Of a stretch of DNA of 34,879 nucleotides, positions 18,463-26,153 are shown piece after piece. Below the pieces are notes generated by a model. It did no database searches, was not told the origin of the DNA, and was given only the letters and a program-made list of their open reading frames with translations. Both the position numbers and the translations under genes were made by a program. Where the stretch lies: the NCBI GenBank assembly GCA_903821465.1, contig CAIJLK010000198.1, forward strand, positions 1 through 34,879. The letters run 5' to 3'. Each line of letters begins with the position of its first letter. Position 1 is the stretch's first letter. Source of the DNA: an uncultured Bacteroidota bacterium (GTDB lineage: Bacteria > Bacteroidota > Bacteroidia > Chitinophagales > Chitinophagaceae).

Positions 18463-20064
18463 ATGAAGAAATTTCTTTTGCTGATTTTGGCAATCTCAAT
18501 AGTTGGGATCTTTAGCTGCAAAAATTTTAAGCGTCAGAAAAGGGCTGTTCAAAGAGATCTTACTATTAACCAAAACACCTCTTTCAATAACCTTTTCTTT
18601 GATAGTATTCAAATTGAAAGTTTTTTGAAAGACCATTCCGAATTCAAATCTTATGAGGAACAGTTTATAGATTTTTATAAGGAAAGAAATTATCAATTTG
18701 CTTGGTTCGATAACAAGGGCATTGCAGAACAATCTTTCAATTTTTTAAACTTACTTAATTCAACAGTTAGCGATTTGCAGGATAGCAGTTTGTATAATCC
18801 TACATTGATTGAACTCTATGAGAAAGCAGTTGCAGATAGCTTGCACAAGCAACAGCATGCAATCATTCTTAATACTGAACTATTGTTCACTGGTCAGTTC
18901 TTTGCCTATGCCGCAAAAGTTTATAAGGGTAGCGATATTGATGCAGCTGATCTAGGATGGTTTATCCCTAGAAAAAAATTGAACCTAAAAGAGCTATTAG
19001 ATTCTAGTATCAAATCAAAAGCGAACGGTATTGAAATTTATGCCAAGCAAAATCCGCAGTATAAAAAACTGCAAGAACAATTGGTCTTGTATAATGAGTT
19101 CGCAAAAAATGAAACGAGCGATACGATTGCCTATGTTAAAAAACCGATCAAAAGAGGTGATAGTTCTGAAGCGATTGTGATGATCAAAAAAAGATTATTT
19201 CTGTTAGGTGACGCTAAAATACCAGATAGTAGTTTCTTGTACGATTCACTAACCCTCATTGCTGTAAAAAAATTCCAACGCAGAATGGGATTAAGTGTTG
19301 ACGGTGCTATTGGCAATAAAATGATAGAGGAATTAAATATGCCTTTGCAATGGAGGATCAAACAATTACTGGTGAACATGGAAAGATTGCGCTGGCTTCC
19401 TCCTACAAAAGACAGTAATTATATTGTAGTAAATATTCCCGAATATCGTTTGCATGTATACGATAGTGGCAAAACGGTGATGGATATGAATGTCATTGTA
19501 GGTAAAGCCGCAAACAGCACCGTTATATTTTCGGGCAATTTGAAATATGTGGTATTTAGTCCGTATTGGAATGTCCCCACGAGCATCGTAAAAAAAGAAA
19601 TCGTTCCAGCCATTAGTAAAAATAGCAACTACCTCGAAAAAAATCATATGGAAATTACTGGAAAAAGTAATGGATTGCCCTTGGTGAGGCAGAAGCCTGG
19701 TTCCTATAACTCTTTAGGTCTCGTGAAATTTCTTTTCCCTAACAACTACGATATTTATTTACATGATACCCCTAATCGAGATTTGTTTACACAATCTAGT
19801 AGAAGCTTGAGCCATGGCTGCATTCGTATCAGTGAGCCCAAGAAAATGGCACAATATCTTTTAAGAGAAGATACTGCATGGAACAGTAATACGATTGACA
19901 GTTCCATGCACCTTTCAAAAGAAAGATGGGTAACACTCAAGAAAACAGTACCTGTGCTGATCGTTTATTTTACCGCCTGGGTTGATAAAACAGGAACCCT
20001 TAATTTTAGAAAAGATATTTACGGACACGATGAAAAAATGGCCGCTAAACTTTTCATTAAATAA
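18463..20064 (+). CDS. L,D-transpeptidase lipoprotein (YcbB/LdtD-like)
   Basis: Makes 3-3 crosslinks in peptidoglycan or attaches proteins to it, in the periplasm. The 533 residues begin with a lipoprotein signal peptide (lipobox GIFSC, Cys19). A mostly helical scaffold (about 40-215) precedes a peptidoglycan-binding domain (about 230-290; RGDSSEAIVMIKKRL, FQRRMGLSVDG). The catalytic YkuD domain (about 318-475) carries His434 and the signature SHGCIRIS with the nucleophile Cys453. Order and length match the YcbB group. It is probably inner- or outer-membrane anchored. It starts 30 bp after rsmE; an imperfect -7 box (TTTATTTG, 18441-18448) is upstream. Confidence 0.93.
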   Translation: MKKFLLLILAISIVGIFSCKNFKRQKRAVQRDLTINQNTSFNNLFFDSIQIESFLKDHSEFKSYEEQFIDFYKERNYQFAWFDNKGIAEQSFNFLNLLNSTVSDLQDSSLYNPTLIELYEKAVADSLHKQQHAIILNTELLFTGQFFAYAAKVYKGSDIDAADLGWFIPRKKLNLKELLDSSIKSKANGIEIYAKQNPQYKKLQEQLVLYNEFAKNETSDTIAYVKKPIKRGDSSEAIVMIKKRLFLLGDAKIPDSSFLYDSLTLIAVKKFQRRMGLSVDGAIGNKMIEELNMPLQWRIKQLLVNMERLRWLPPTKDSNYIVVNIPEYRLHVYDSGKTVMDMNVIVGKAANSTVIFSGNLKYVVFSPYWNVPTSIVKKEIVPAISKNSNYLEKNHMEITGKSNGLPLVRQKPGSYNSLGLVKFLFPNNYDIYLHDTPNRDLFTQSSRSLSHGCIRISEPKKMAQYLLREDTAWNSNTIDSSMHLSKERWVTLKKTVPVLIVYFTAWVDKTGTLNFRKDIYGHDEKMAAKLFIK

Positions 20065-20082
20065 ATAATTTTTATAACCTGC

Positions 20083-20090
20083 TATATTTG
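20083..20090 (+). promoter_or_regulatory. Putative -7 promoter element for the GNAT-like gene
   Basis: TATATTTG, an exact TAnnTTTG match, 14 nt before the ATG at 20105. It suggests separate transcription from the L,D-transpeptidase gene, 40 bp upstream. Confidence 0.45.
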
Positions 20091-20104
20091 TAAAAAGCTG
20101 GAAC

Positions 20105-21277
20105 ATGCAATTAATTGAAGTAAAAGATAAAAATACAGTCAAGGAATTTCTTGAAATTAATGTTAAACTAAACAGTGTTAATCCTGCCTATATCCGCCCA
20201 CTGGATAATGAAGTGAACGATGTGTTTGATGACCAGAAAAATAAGGCTTTTAAATACGGTACAGTTATAAGATGGATTCTTAAAAACGATCAGTCAGAAA
20301 CTATAGGAAGAATTGCTGCATTCATCAGTAGTAAATACATTAACAAGGGTACAGAATTTTCCACTGGCGGATTTGGCTTCTTTGATTGTATTAATGATCA
20401 AGTAGCGGCAAATAAATTATTCGATCAGGCCAAAGAATGGTTGGTATCAAAGGGCGCAGAGGCAATGGACGGACCCATTAATTTTACTGATCGTGATAAA
20501 TGGTGGGGATTACTCGTAGAAGGATTCGAGAACGAGCCCATGTATGGCATGTCATTTAACCCTAGTTACTATGAGCAGCTATTTAATAACTATGGATTTA
20601 AAAACTATTATAACCAGTATTATTACTACATGAATGTAGATGATACTTTCTCTGAAAAGATTCTAGAACGTCACGCAAAAATAAAATCTAAACCAGACTA
20701 TTCCGCACGTCATGTCAAGTTAAATCAACTTGAAAAATATGCCCGAGATTTTGCCAAAGTATATAACGCAGCTTGGGCCCAACATGGAGAGAACAAAGAA
20801 CTTACAGAAGATCAAGTTGTAAAGCTCTTCAAAAAAATGAAGCCAATCATGGATGAGCGCACTGTTTGGTTTGCTTATTATAAAGAGGAGCCAATTGCCA
20901 TGTTCATTAATATTCCCGACTTAAATCAATACTTCAAACACTTTAATGGAAAATTTGGTTGGTTCGAAAAGATCTGGTTGATGTGGATGAAATGGCGGGG
21001 TATCAATAAACAATTAACTGGCTTAGCATTTGGGGTGGTTCCCAAATATCAAGCACTGGGTATCGATAGTTATATTATTCAGGAATGCGGTTCGTTCGCA
21101 CAAGGCAAGGGTTGGTACAAACAATATGAAATGGGATGGGCGGGCGACTGGAATCCAAGGATGCTCAATATTTATAAGAGCCTTGGTGGATATCAAAGCA
21201 GACGCATGATCACATTCCGTCTTCTTTTTGATCAGAACCGTCCATTTGAAAGACACCCCGAAATGGTTTACAAATAA
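20105..21277 (+). CDS. Putative double-domain GNAT-like acyltransferase
   Basis: A 390-residue cytoplasmic protein of no named family that I recognise. Two halves look like GNAT folds. The N-terminal half has GRIAAFISSKY, GGFGFFDCI and ANKLFDQAKEWLVSKGA with GPINFTDRD. The C-terminal half (about 215-385) has WFAYYKEEPIAMFINIPD, FGVVPKYQALGID and NIYKSLGGYQS, resembling the acetyl-CoA-binding and closing strands. Residues 150-180 are unusually Tyr/Asn-rich (NYYNQYYYYMNVDD). The substrate is unknown; small-molecule or peptide N-acylation is plausible from the fold alone. Its stop overlaps the end of the convergent SDR-like gene by 10 bp. Confidence 0.75.
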   Translation: MQLIEVKDKNTVKEFLEINVKLNSVNPAYIRPLDNEVNDVFDDQKNKAFKYGTVIRWILKNDQSETIGRIAAFISSKYINKGTEFSTGGFGFFDCINDQVAANKLFDQAKEWLVSKGAEAMDGPINFTDRDKWWGLLVEGFENEPMYGMSFNPSYYEQLFNNYGFKNYYNQYYYYMNVDDTFSEKILERHAKIKSKPDYSARHVKLNQLEKYARDFAKVYNAAWAQHGENKELTEDQVVKLFKKMKPIMDERTVWFAYYKEEPIAMFINIPDLNQYFKHFNGKFGWFEKIWLMWMKWRGINKQLTGLAFGVVPKYQALGIDSYIIQECGSFAQGKGWYKQYEMGWAGDWNPRMLNIYKSLGGYQSRRMITFRLLFDQNRPFERHPEMVYK

Positions 21278-22194
21278 TACTTCGCAGTTTCTTTAATGCC
21301 CTCTTGGTAACTAGTAGGCGTAAATCGAAAATGATTTTCAAATTTGGTAGAGTCAAACAAATAAATACTATCACTTTGATAAATCATTTCATAGGATTCC
21401 TTGATGGGTTTAATAAATAGACCTGCCAAGCGAATCATGAATTTAGAAAGAACAGTGAATTTATTAGGTTGATGCATAGCTTCTGCTGCCAATGCAATAA
21501 ACTGCGCACCTGTTAATGGATTCGAATGAGTTGGCAAATGCCAGGTTTGATTAAAAGCAGTTTCATCTTTGGCCAATAAATACAAAGCTTTGCTAGCATC
21601 CGGAATATAAGTATAAGAATGGGGCAATTGCGCATCTGCTAACCATTGGGCTTTCTTGCCTTTTGAAAAATTATCAAATACCAGCATATTTGGTACACTT
21701 GTTTTAGTGGTCGCTGTTCCATAAAAATCTGCGCTTCTAGCTATTAATCCCGTTAATGAACCAACCTGAATTTCATGCAATAATTGATTTACAATTGCTG
21801 CCCTTAAAACGCCTTTCTTACTGCATGGGTTAAAGGGCGTTTCTTCCGTCATCTTACCGATTACTTTCCCATACATATATACATTATCAAAGAAGATCAG
21901 CTTCGCTCCAGTTGCTTTGCATGCCTCAATGGTATTGTTCATAATAAGTGGCCATTTCTCTTCCCAAACTTTATAATCATATTCCAATCCTACTAGCAGG
22001 TAAACTATTGAAGAACCTTTCACTGCATCCATGGTTTGGCGGGCATCACTTAGGTCAGCAGCAACCGAATCAATACCAATGATCTGCTTGGGATGCCTTG
22101 CAACGATGCGAATATTTTCCTTGGATTCCATTAGAACAGGCAATAATTCATTGGCAATTGCTCCTCCAGCCCCAAGTATCGTATGTAAACTCAT
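21268..22194 (-). CDS. Atypical NAD(P)-dependent epimerase/dehydratase-like SDR
   Basis: A 308-residue Rossmann-fold protein starting at the ATG at 22194 (MSLHTILGAGG); the frame opens further to 22299, but that part overlaps the upstream region of dnaX and lacks family similarity. The dinucleotide-binding loop is GAGGAIA (8-14). FFDNVYMYG (about 101-108) aligns with the strand carrying the catalytic Ser/Tyr region of extended SDRs, but where YxxxK is expected there is GVLRAAIVN, with no Tyr-x3-Lys. It may therefore bind NAD(P) and act differently, or be a reductase of the atypical class. It overlaps the GNAT-like gene tail to tail. Confidence 0.8.
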   Translation of the reverse strand: MSLHTILGAGGAIANELLPVLMESKENIRIVARHPKQIIGIDSVAADLSDARQTMDAVKGSSIVYLLVGLEYDYKVWEEKWPLIMNNTIEACKATGAKLIFFDNVYMYGKVIGKMTEETPFNPCSKKGVLRAAIVNQLLHEIQVGSLTGLIARSADFYGTATTKTSVPNMLVFDNFSKGKKAQWLADAQLPHSYTYIPDASKALYLLAKDETAFNQTWHLPTHSNPLTGAQFIALAAEAMHQPNKFTVLSKFMIRLAGLFIKPIKESYEMIYQSDSIYLFDSTKFENHFRFTPTSYQEGIKETAKYYL

Positions 22195-22331
22195 AGTTTG
22201 AAAATTATGGTAAATGCGTCTCCGAACTTGTTCAAAATAGCCAAAATAGATGAAAGAACTATGTTTTTCATCATATTTATGGGAATTCAAGCATGTCAAA
22301 AACTTAGTTATCCGAAAAACTTACCATTGCT

Positions 22332-22339
22332 TACTTTTG
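22332..22339 (+). promoter_or_regulatory. Putative -7 promoter element for dnaX
   Basis: TACTTTTG, an exact TAnnTTTG match, 17 nt before the ATG at 22357. It lies inside the longer open frame and so supports the shorter dnaX start. Confidence 0.5.
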
Positions 22340-22356
22340 AAGCAGTTAGCGCAATT

Positions 22357-24168
22357 ATGGAGAATTTCATCGTTTCAGCAAGAAAATACCGCCCACAGAA
22401 TTTTAATACCGTAGTAGGGCAACAACATATTACAACAACCTTAAAAAATGCCATCAAGAACAATCAGTTGGCACACGCATTTTTATTTTGCGGACCAAGA
22501 GGTGTAGGTAAAACAACCTGTGCGCGTATCCTTGCAAAAACCATCAATTGTACCAATCAAACACCTGAAGGAGAAGCTTGTAATGTGTGTAATAGTTGTA
22601 CCTCTTTCGATGCGGGTACTTCTATGAATATTCATGAATTAGATGCTGCTAGTAATAATTCGGTTGATGATATTCGTTCACTTGTAGAACAAGTTCGCTT
22701 TGCACCACAGGCCGGCAAATACAAAGTATATATCGTAGATGAGGTACATATGCTCAGTGCCAGCGCCTTCAACGCATTCTTGAAGACTTTAGAAGAGCCG
22801 CCACCCTACGCTATTTTTATTTTAGCAACAACAGAAAAACATAAGATCCTTCCAACCATTTTAAGTCGTTGTCAAATCTTTGATTTTAAAAGGATTACTA
22901 ATAACGATACAGTAGAACATTTACAGGAAATAGTTGATAAAGAATCAATCAAAGCCGATAAAGCTGCCTTGCAAGTGATTGCTCAAAAAAGTGAAGGCTG
23001 TATGCGCGATTCATTGAGTATTCTCGATAAGATTGTAAGCTTTACAAACGGAGTTGTAACCTATCAGAATACGCTTGAACATTTGAATATTCTGGATGAT
23101 GATTATTATTTCAAATTATTAGAAGCCATGCAGGCTCAGGATCTTCCATCGGCGATGTTGCTATTTGATGAGATCAATCGAAAAGGATTTGAGGGCGACT
23201 TAGTAGTAAATGGCTTCGCTGAATTCATTCGCAATTTACTAGTGTGCAAAGATGCTAAATCTGCTTCCTTACTTGAAGTGGTGGAAGGCATGCAATCGAA
23301 ATATATTCTCACTGCAGAAAAATCAGGCATATCATTTTTAGTGAGTGCACTTAATATTTTAAATGAGTCAGAGATCAACTATAAAATGGCACGCAATAAA
23401 AGATTGCATGTAGAACTCACTTTGATCAAACTGAATTTCTTACAACAGGCCATTGAATTATCGGCCGAAAATGGACAACTCGTAAAAAAAAAACGAATTG
23501 ACGGGCCAGTAGCTTTTCGATTAAAAGAAGTTCCTTCTATTCAAATTGCCGCCCAAACAACTGCAGCTATAGCTGAAACCAAACTCTATATTGAAACGCC
23601 AAAACCCGCAGCTATAGTAACTCCTACTGCTAAACCAGTAAACGCAACAAAAGCAGCAACTATTCCAACAGCAGCGCCAACTAAATCTAAAACACCTATT
23701 CAAATCGGGGGCAACAAAAAAGGTTTACTCGATTCTCTGCGTGAAAAATATGGTGATCAATATACCATTGAAGAGGTAAAAGAAGCTGAAGTACTCAATC
23801 ATGAAAAGCTGAAAGCTATCTGGGATAAATATGCCATTAGTTTAGAAGAACAAAAAAAGCATTCCTCATACGGCACTTTTAAAATTGCCAGATTAACCAT
23901 TGATACAGATATGCTTTTCACTGTAACAGTTAGTTCTGTTACCTCACAAAAATTTGTGGAACAAGAAAGAATGTCAGTTTTGGAACTTGTTCAAAATGGA
24001 TTTAATAATCGAAGCATCGCATTTCAAATATTGATTGATGCCGGAGAACAAGAAGAAGTTCCGATTCATTTGCGTTTAAATAGCAGGCAAAAATTCGAAA
24101 GAATTGCAGAACAATTCCCATTGGTTAAAGAACTGAAAGACCGGTTGAGAATGGATATCGATTACTAA
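22357..24168 (+). CDS. dnaX: DNA polymerase III subunit gamma/tau
   Basis: Clamp-loader ATPase of the replisome. From the ATG at 22357 it has 603 residues; the frame extends to 22198, but the conserved start is MENFIVSARKYRP. The AAA+ domain shows Walker A GPRGVGKTT (46-54), four zinc Cys (65, 75, 78, 81), Walker B VDEVHMLS (about 127-134), sensor 1 (ILATTE) and the SRC arginine-finger motif. After the clamp-loader lid domains comes a Pro/Ala/Thr/Lys-rich linker (about 425-480), then a C-terminal region. I see no obvious programmed frameshift slippage site, but cannot exclude one. It ends 2 bp before the convergent SUI1-like gene. Confidence 0.95.
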   Translation: MENFIVSARKYRPQNFNTVVGQQHITTTLKNAIKNNQLAHAFLFCGPRGVGKTTCARILAKTINCTNQTPEGEACNVCNSCTSFDAGTSMNIHELDAASNNSVDDIRSLVEQVRFAPQAGKYKVYIVDEVHMLSASAFNAFLKTLEEPPPYAIFILATTEKHKILPTILSRCQIFDFKRITNNDTVEHLQEIVDKESIKADKAALQVIAQKSEGCMRDSLSILDKIVSFTNGVVTYQNTLEHLNILDDDYYFKLLEAMQAQDLPSAMLLFDEINRKGFEGDLVVNGFAEFIRNLLVCKDAKSASLLEVVEGMQSKYILTAEKSGISFLVSALNILNESEINYKMARNKRLHVELTLIKLNFLQQAIELSAENGQLVKKKRIDGPVAFRLKEVPSIQIAAQTTAAIAETKLYIETPKPAAIVTPTAKPVNATKAATIPTAAPTKSKTPIQIGGNKKGLLDSLREKYGDQYTIEEVKEAEVLNHEKLKAIWDKYAISLEEQKKHSSYGTFKIARLTIDTDMLFTVTVSSVTSQKFVEQERMSVLELVQNGFNNRSIAFQILIDAGEQEEVPIHLRLNSRQKFERIAEQFPLVKELKDRLRMDIDY

Positions 24169-24170
24169 TC

Positions 24171-24506
24171 TTATTTCGTTTGGGTATATCCATTCTTAAT
24201 TAACCAAGGCAGAATTTTTGTGCGTTGATCCCCTTGGATAATGATCTCCGCATCTTTTGCCGAACCACCCGTACCACAGAAATTTTTGAGTTGTTTACCC
24301 AATACTTCTAAATCAGCTTCAGTTCCAATAAATCCTGTGACCAAGGTCACTGCTTTGCCTGCACGATGTTTGGTTTCTAAACGGATGCGTAATTTTTGTT
24401 GGGCAGGGGAAAGGGTTTCCAGTGCAGCATCTGCTGCTTCAAATGAAAAATTAGGATCGGTACTAAATACAAAACCGCGGGCATCCGCTTTATTCTTTTT
24501 TGACAT
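24171..24506 (-). CDS. SUI1/eIF1-like translation factor (YciH family)
   Basis: A 111-residue homolog of eukaryotic eIF1 and E. coli YciH, thought to influence start-site fidelity on the ribosome. The N-terminus is Lys-rich (MSKKNKADARG). The SUI1 domain (about 38-108) has LRIRLETKHRAGKAVTLV, GFIG, LKNFCGTGGSAKD and a closing IIIQGDQR-KI block. The frame opens to 24524, but MSKK at 24506 is the family start. It is 23 bp downstream of nadC on the same strand and convergent with dnaX. Confidence 0.92.
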   Translation of the reverse strand: MSKKNKADARGFVFSTDPNFSFEAADAALETLSPAQQKLRIRLETKHRAGKAVTLVTGFIGTEADLEVLGKQLKNFCGTGGSAKDAEIIIQGDQRTKILPWLIKNGYTQTK

Positions 24507-24529
24507 AAAATATTTTTGAAACAATAGGT

Positions 24530-25390
24530 TTAAGAAAAACTAGCTTTTAAACTCAGGTCAAGACTCTTGGCTTGATGTATTAATGCCCCAACACTTACAA
24601 AATCAACTCCCGTTGCAGCATAGGCTTGTATATTGTCTATATCAATTCCACCACTTGCCTCTGTTTCAAACTTTCCAGCAATTAATTTTACTGCGTCCCC
24701 AACTTCTATCACACTGAAATTGTCTAGCATAATACGAAATACTTTTCCCTTTCCTATTTGCAATATTTTTTCAACATCTGCAATGGATCTTGTTTCTACC
24801 TCAATCTTTAGTTCCTGCTTTTTTGTCTGCACATAGTTCCACGCCTTATTCACTGCTGCTTCAAGTCCCCCACAATAATCGATATGATTATCTTTCAGCA
24901 TGATCATATCATATAAAGCATACCGATGATTTACGCCGCCGCCAATTCTAACAGCTTCTTTTTCTAGTAGTCTGAAATTAGGGGTAGTCTTCCTTGTATC
25001 AAGAATCCGTGTATGATATCCTTGAATCAAGGAACTATATTTTTTTGTAAGGGTAGCAATGCCGCTCATGCGTTGCATACAATTCAAAACCAATCTTTCG
25101 CAACTCAGAATAGTAGGGACTTTGGCCTTTACTTCAAATGCGATTTCTCCTGCGCTCATCATATCGCCATCCGATTTGATGGCATTGAAAACAGCAGTTG
25201 GTTCAACTAATTGAAAGATGCGTTCGGCCACTTTCATTCCAGCCAAGACGCCATCTTGTTTGATTTTTAAAACGGCTTTGCCTTCTGTATTGGGCTCAAT
25301 ACAACTCAAGGTTGAGTGATCTCCATCACCAATATCTTCTTTCAAAGCAGACAAAATCAGATGGTCGAGCAGTTCCTGGTAAGATTGCAT
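24530..25390 (-). CDS. nadC: Nicotinate-nucleotide pyrophosphorylase (carboxylating)
   Basis: Converts quinolinate and PRPP to nicotinate mononucleotide, CO2 and PPi in de novo NAD synthesis. The 286 residues contain KEDIGDGDHS, CERLVLNCMQRMSG, ILDTRKTTPNFR, RIGGGVNHRYALYDMIMLKDNH, VETRS, MLDN and the terminal EASGGIDIDN and VSVGALIH motifs, which form the PRPP/quinolinate site. Nothing appears missing. nadA and nadB are not in the window. It lies between DUF4783 (28 bp upstream) and the SUI1-like gene (23 bp downstream), probably one transcript. Confidence 0.96.
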   Translation of the reverse strand: MQSYQELLDHLILSALKEDIGDGDHSTLSCIEPNTEGKAVLKIKQDGVLAGMKVAERIFQLVEPTAVFNAIKSDGDMMSAGEIAFEVKAKVPTILSCERLVLNCMQRMSGIATLTKKYSSLIQGYHTRILDTRKTTPNFRLLEKEAVRIGGGVNHRYALYDMIMLKDNHIDYCGGLEAAVNKAWNYVQTKKQELKIEVETRSIADVEKILQIGKGKVFRIMLDNFSVIEVGDAVKLIAGKFETEASGGIDIDNIQAYAATGVDFVSVGALIHQAKSLDLSLKASFS

Positions 25391-25418
25391 ATGGTAAAGC
25401 TAGCAGTTCTAATAAAAT

Positions 25419-25799
25419 CTAGTTGATACGAATGGTAATGATTTGGTGTTTCCCACCCTTGGCTTTTAACATCACGGTCATATTATAAGGCTTCCCGCTA
25501 CTGGTAAGCTTACCGGTAATGTAAAGGGTACTGCCAATTTCGCGGTTCGATCCTTTTTCAAATCCATTGATCCGGTTTTCATCGAAAAACATTTTTAAGG
25601 CCATGCTTGCTTGATTACGGCCCATATTTTTCACTTCTTCCTTATCTAATAATTTTAAATCGATATAATCATCGAAATATTGGGCAATTTCTTCCGTATT
25701 AGCAGATTTGAACGCTTTAACCACCGCATCTGTATCGGCCTGTTGGGCCATTGATACCAAACTAAATGCCAATCCTATTAATAAAAATATCTTCTTCAT
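25419..25799 (-). CDS. DUF4783 family exported protein
   Basis: A 126-residue protein with a signal peptide (hydrophobic 3-16, cleavage near SMAQQ). The mature part resembles DUF4783 proteins, small Bacteroidota proteins with an NTF2-like alpha+beta cone (VVKAFKSANTEEIAQYFDDYIDL and onwards to the closing MLKAKGGKHQIITIRI). The function is unknown; a periplasmic binding or scaffold role is a guess. It commonly lies before nadC in this phylum. Its start codon sits at the edge of the three 82-bp tandem repeats, so its promoter and leader must lie in or beyond that array. No exact -7 box is seen there. Confidence 0.85.
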   Translation of the reverse strand: MKKIFLLIGLAFSLVSMAQQADTDAVVKAFKSANTEEIAQYFDDYIDLKLLDKEEVKNMGRNQASMALKMFFDENRINGFEKGSNREIGSTLYITGKLTSSGKPYNMTVMLKAKGGKHQIITIRIN

Positions 25800-26043
25800 G
25801 TGTCTTTAATTGATTCTGGTTACATCTAATTCGCCAAAAGTCATTTTGATTGGTTTCAAAATTTGTAATGGCTCATTTCATGTGTTTATTATTGATTTTT
25901 GTTACATGTAATTCGCCAATAGTCATTTTGATTGGTTTCAAAGTTTGTAATGGCTCATTTCATGTGTTTATTATTGATTTTGGTTACATGTAATTCGCCA
26001 AAAGTCATTTTGATTGGTTTCAAAATTTGTAATGGCTCATTTC
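25798..26043. repeat. Three tandem copies of an 82-bp unit
   Basis: Units 25798-25879, 25880-25961 and 25962-26043, all exactly 82 bp, no indels. Units 2 and 3 differ at 3 positions, units 1 and 3 at 5, units 1 and 2 at 8. Each has a 7-bp stem ATTTTGA-TTGGTT-TCAAAAT at unit positions 46-65 (in unit 2 one base changes to give a possible G-U pair). The palindrome TTACATGTAA is in units 2 and 3 only. The first unit begins in the DUF4783 start codon. The array fills most of the DUF4783-gpmI spacer. Confidence 0.95.
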
Positions 26044-26153
26044 ATGTTATAGATTTCTACATTACTGTTACATAAAACATGCCAAATTCGATACATTAAA
26101 CTTGTTTGGCTAAATTAGCAGAAAATTACAAGTAATTAATACAACCTTTAGAG
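26044..26153 (+). other. Remainder of the DUF4783-gpmI spacer
   Basis: 110 AT-rich bp between the repeat array and gpmI. It holds a short palindrome GCTAAATTAGC (26109-26119). I see no convincing -7 box, terminator or RNA gene. Confidence 0.4.

Noticed and set aside
25798..26043. CRISPR array or microsatellite reading of the 82-bp repeats
   Set aside because: The units are contiguous with no unique spacers, longer than CRISPR repeats, and no cas genes are nearby.
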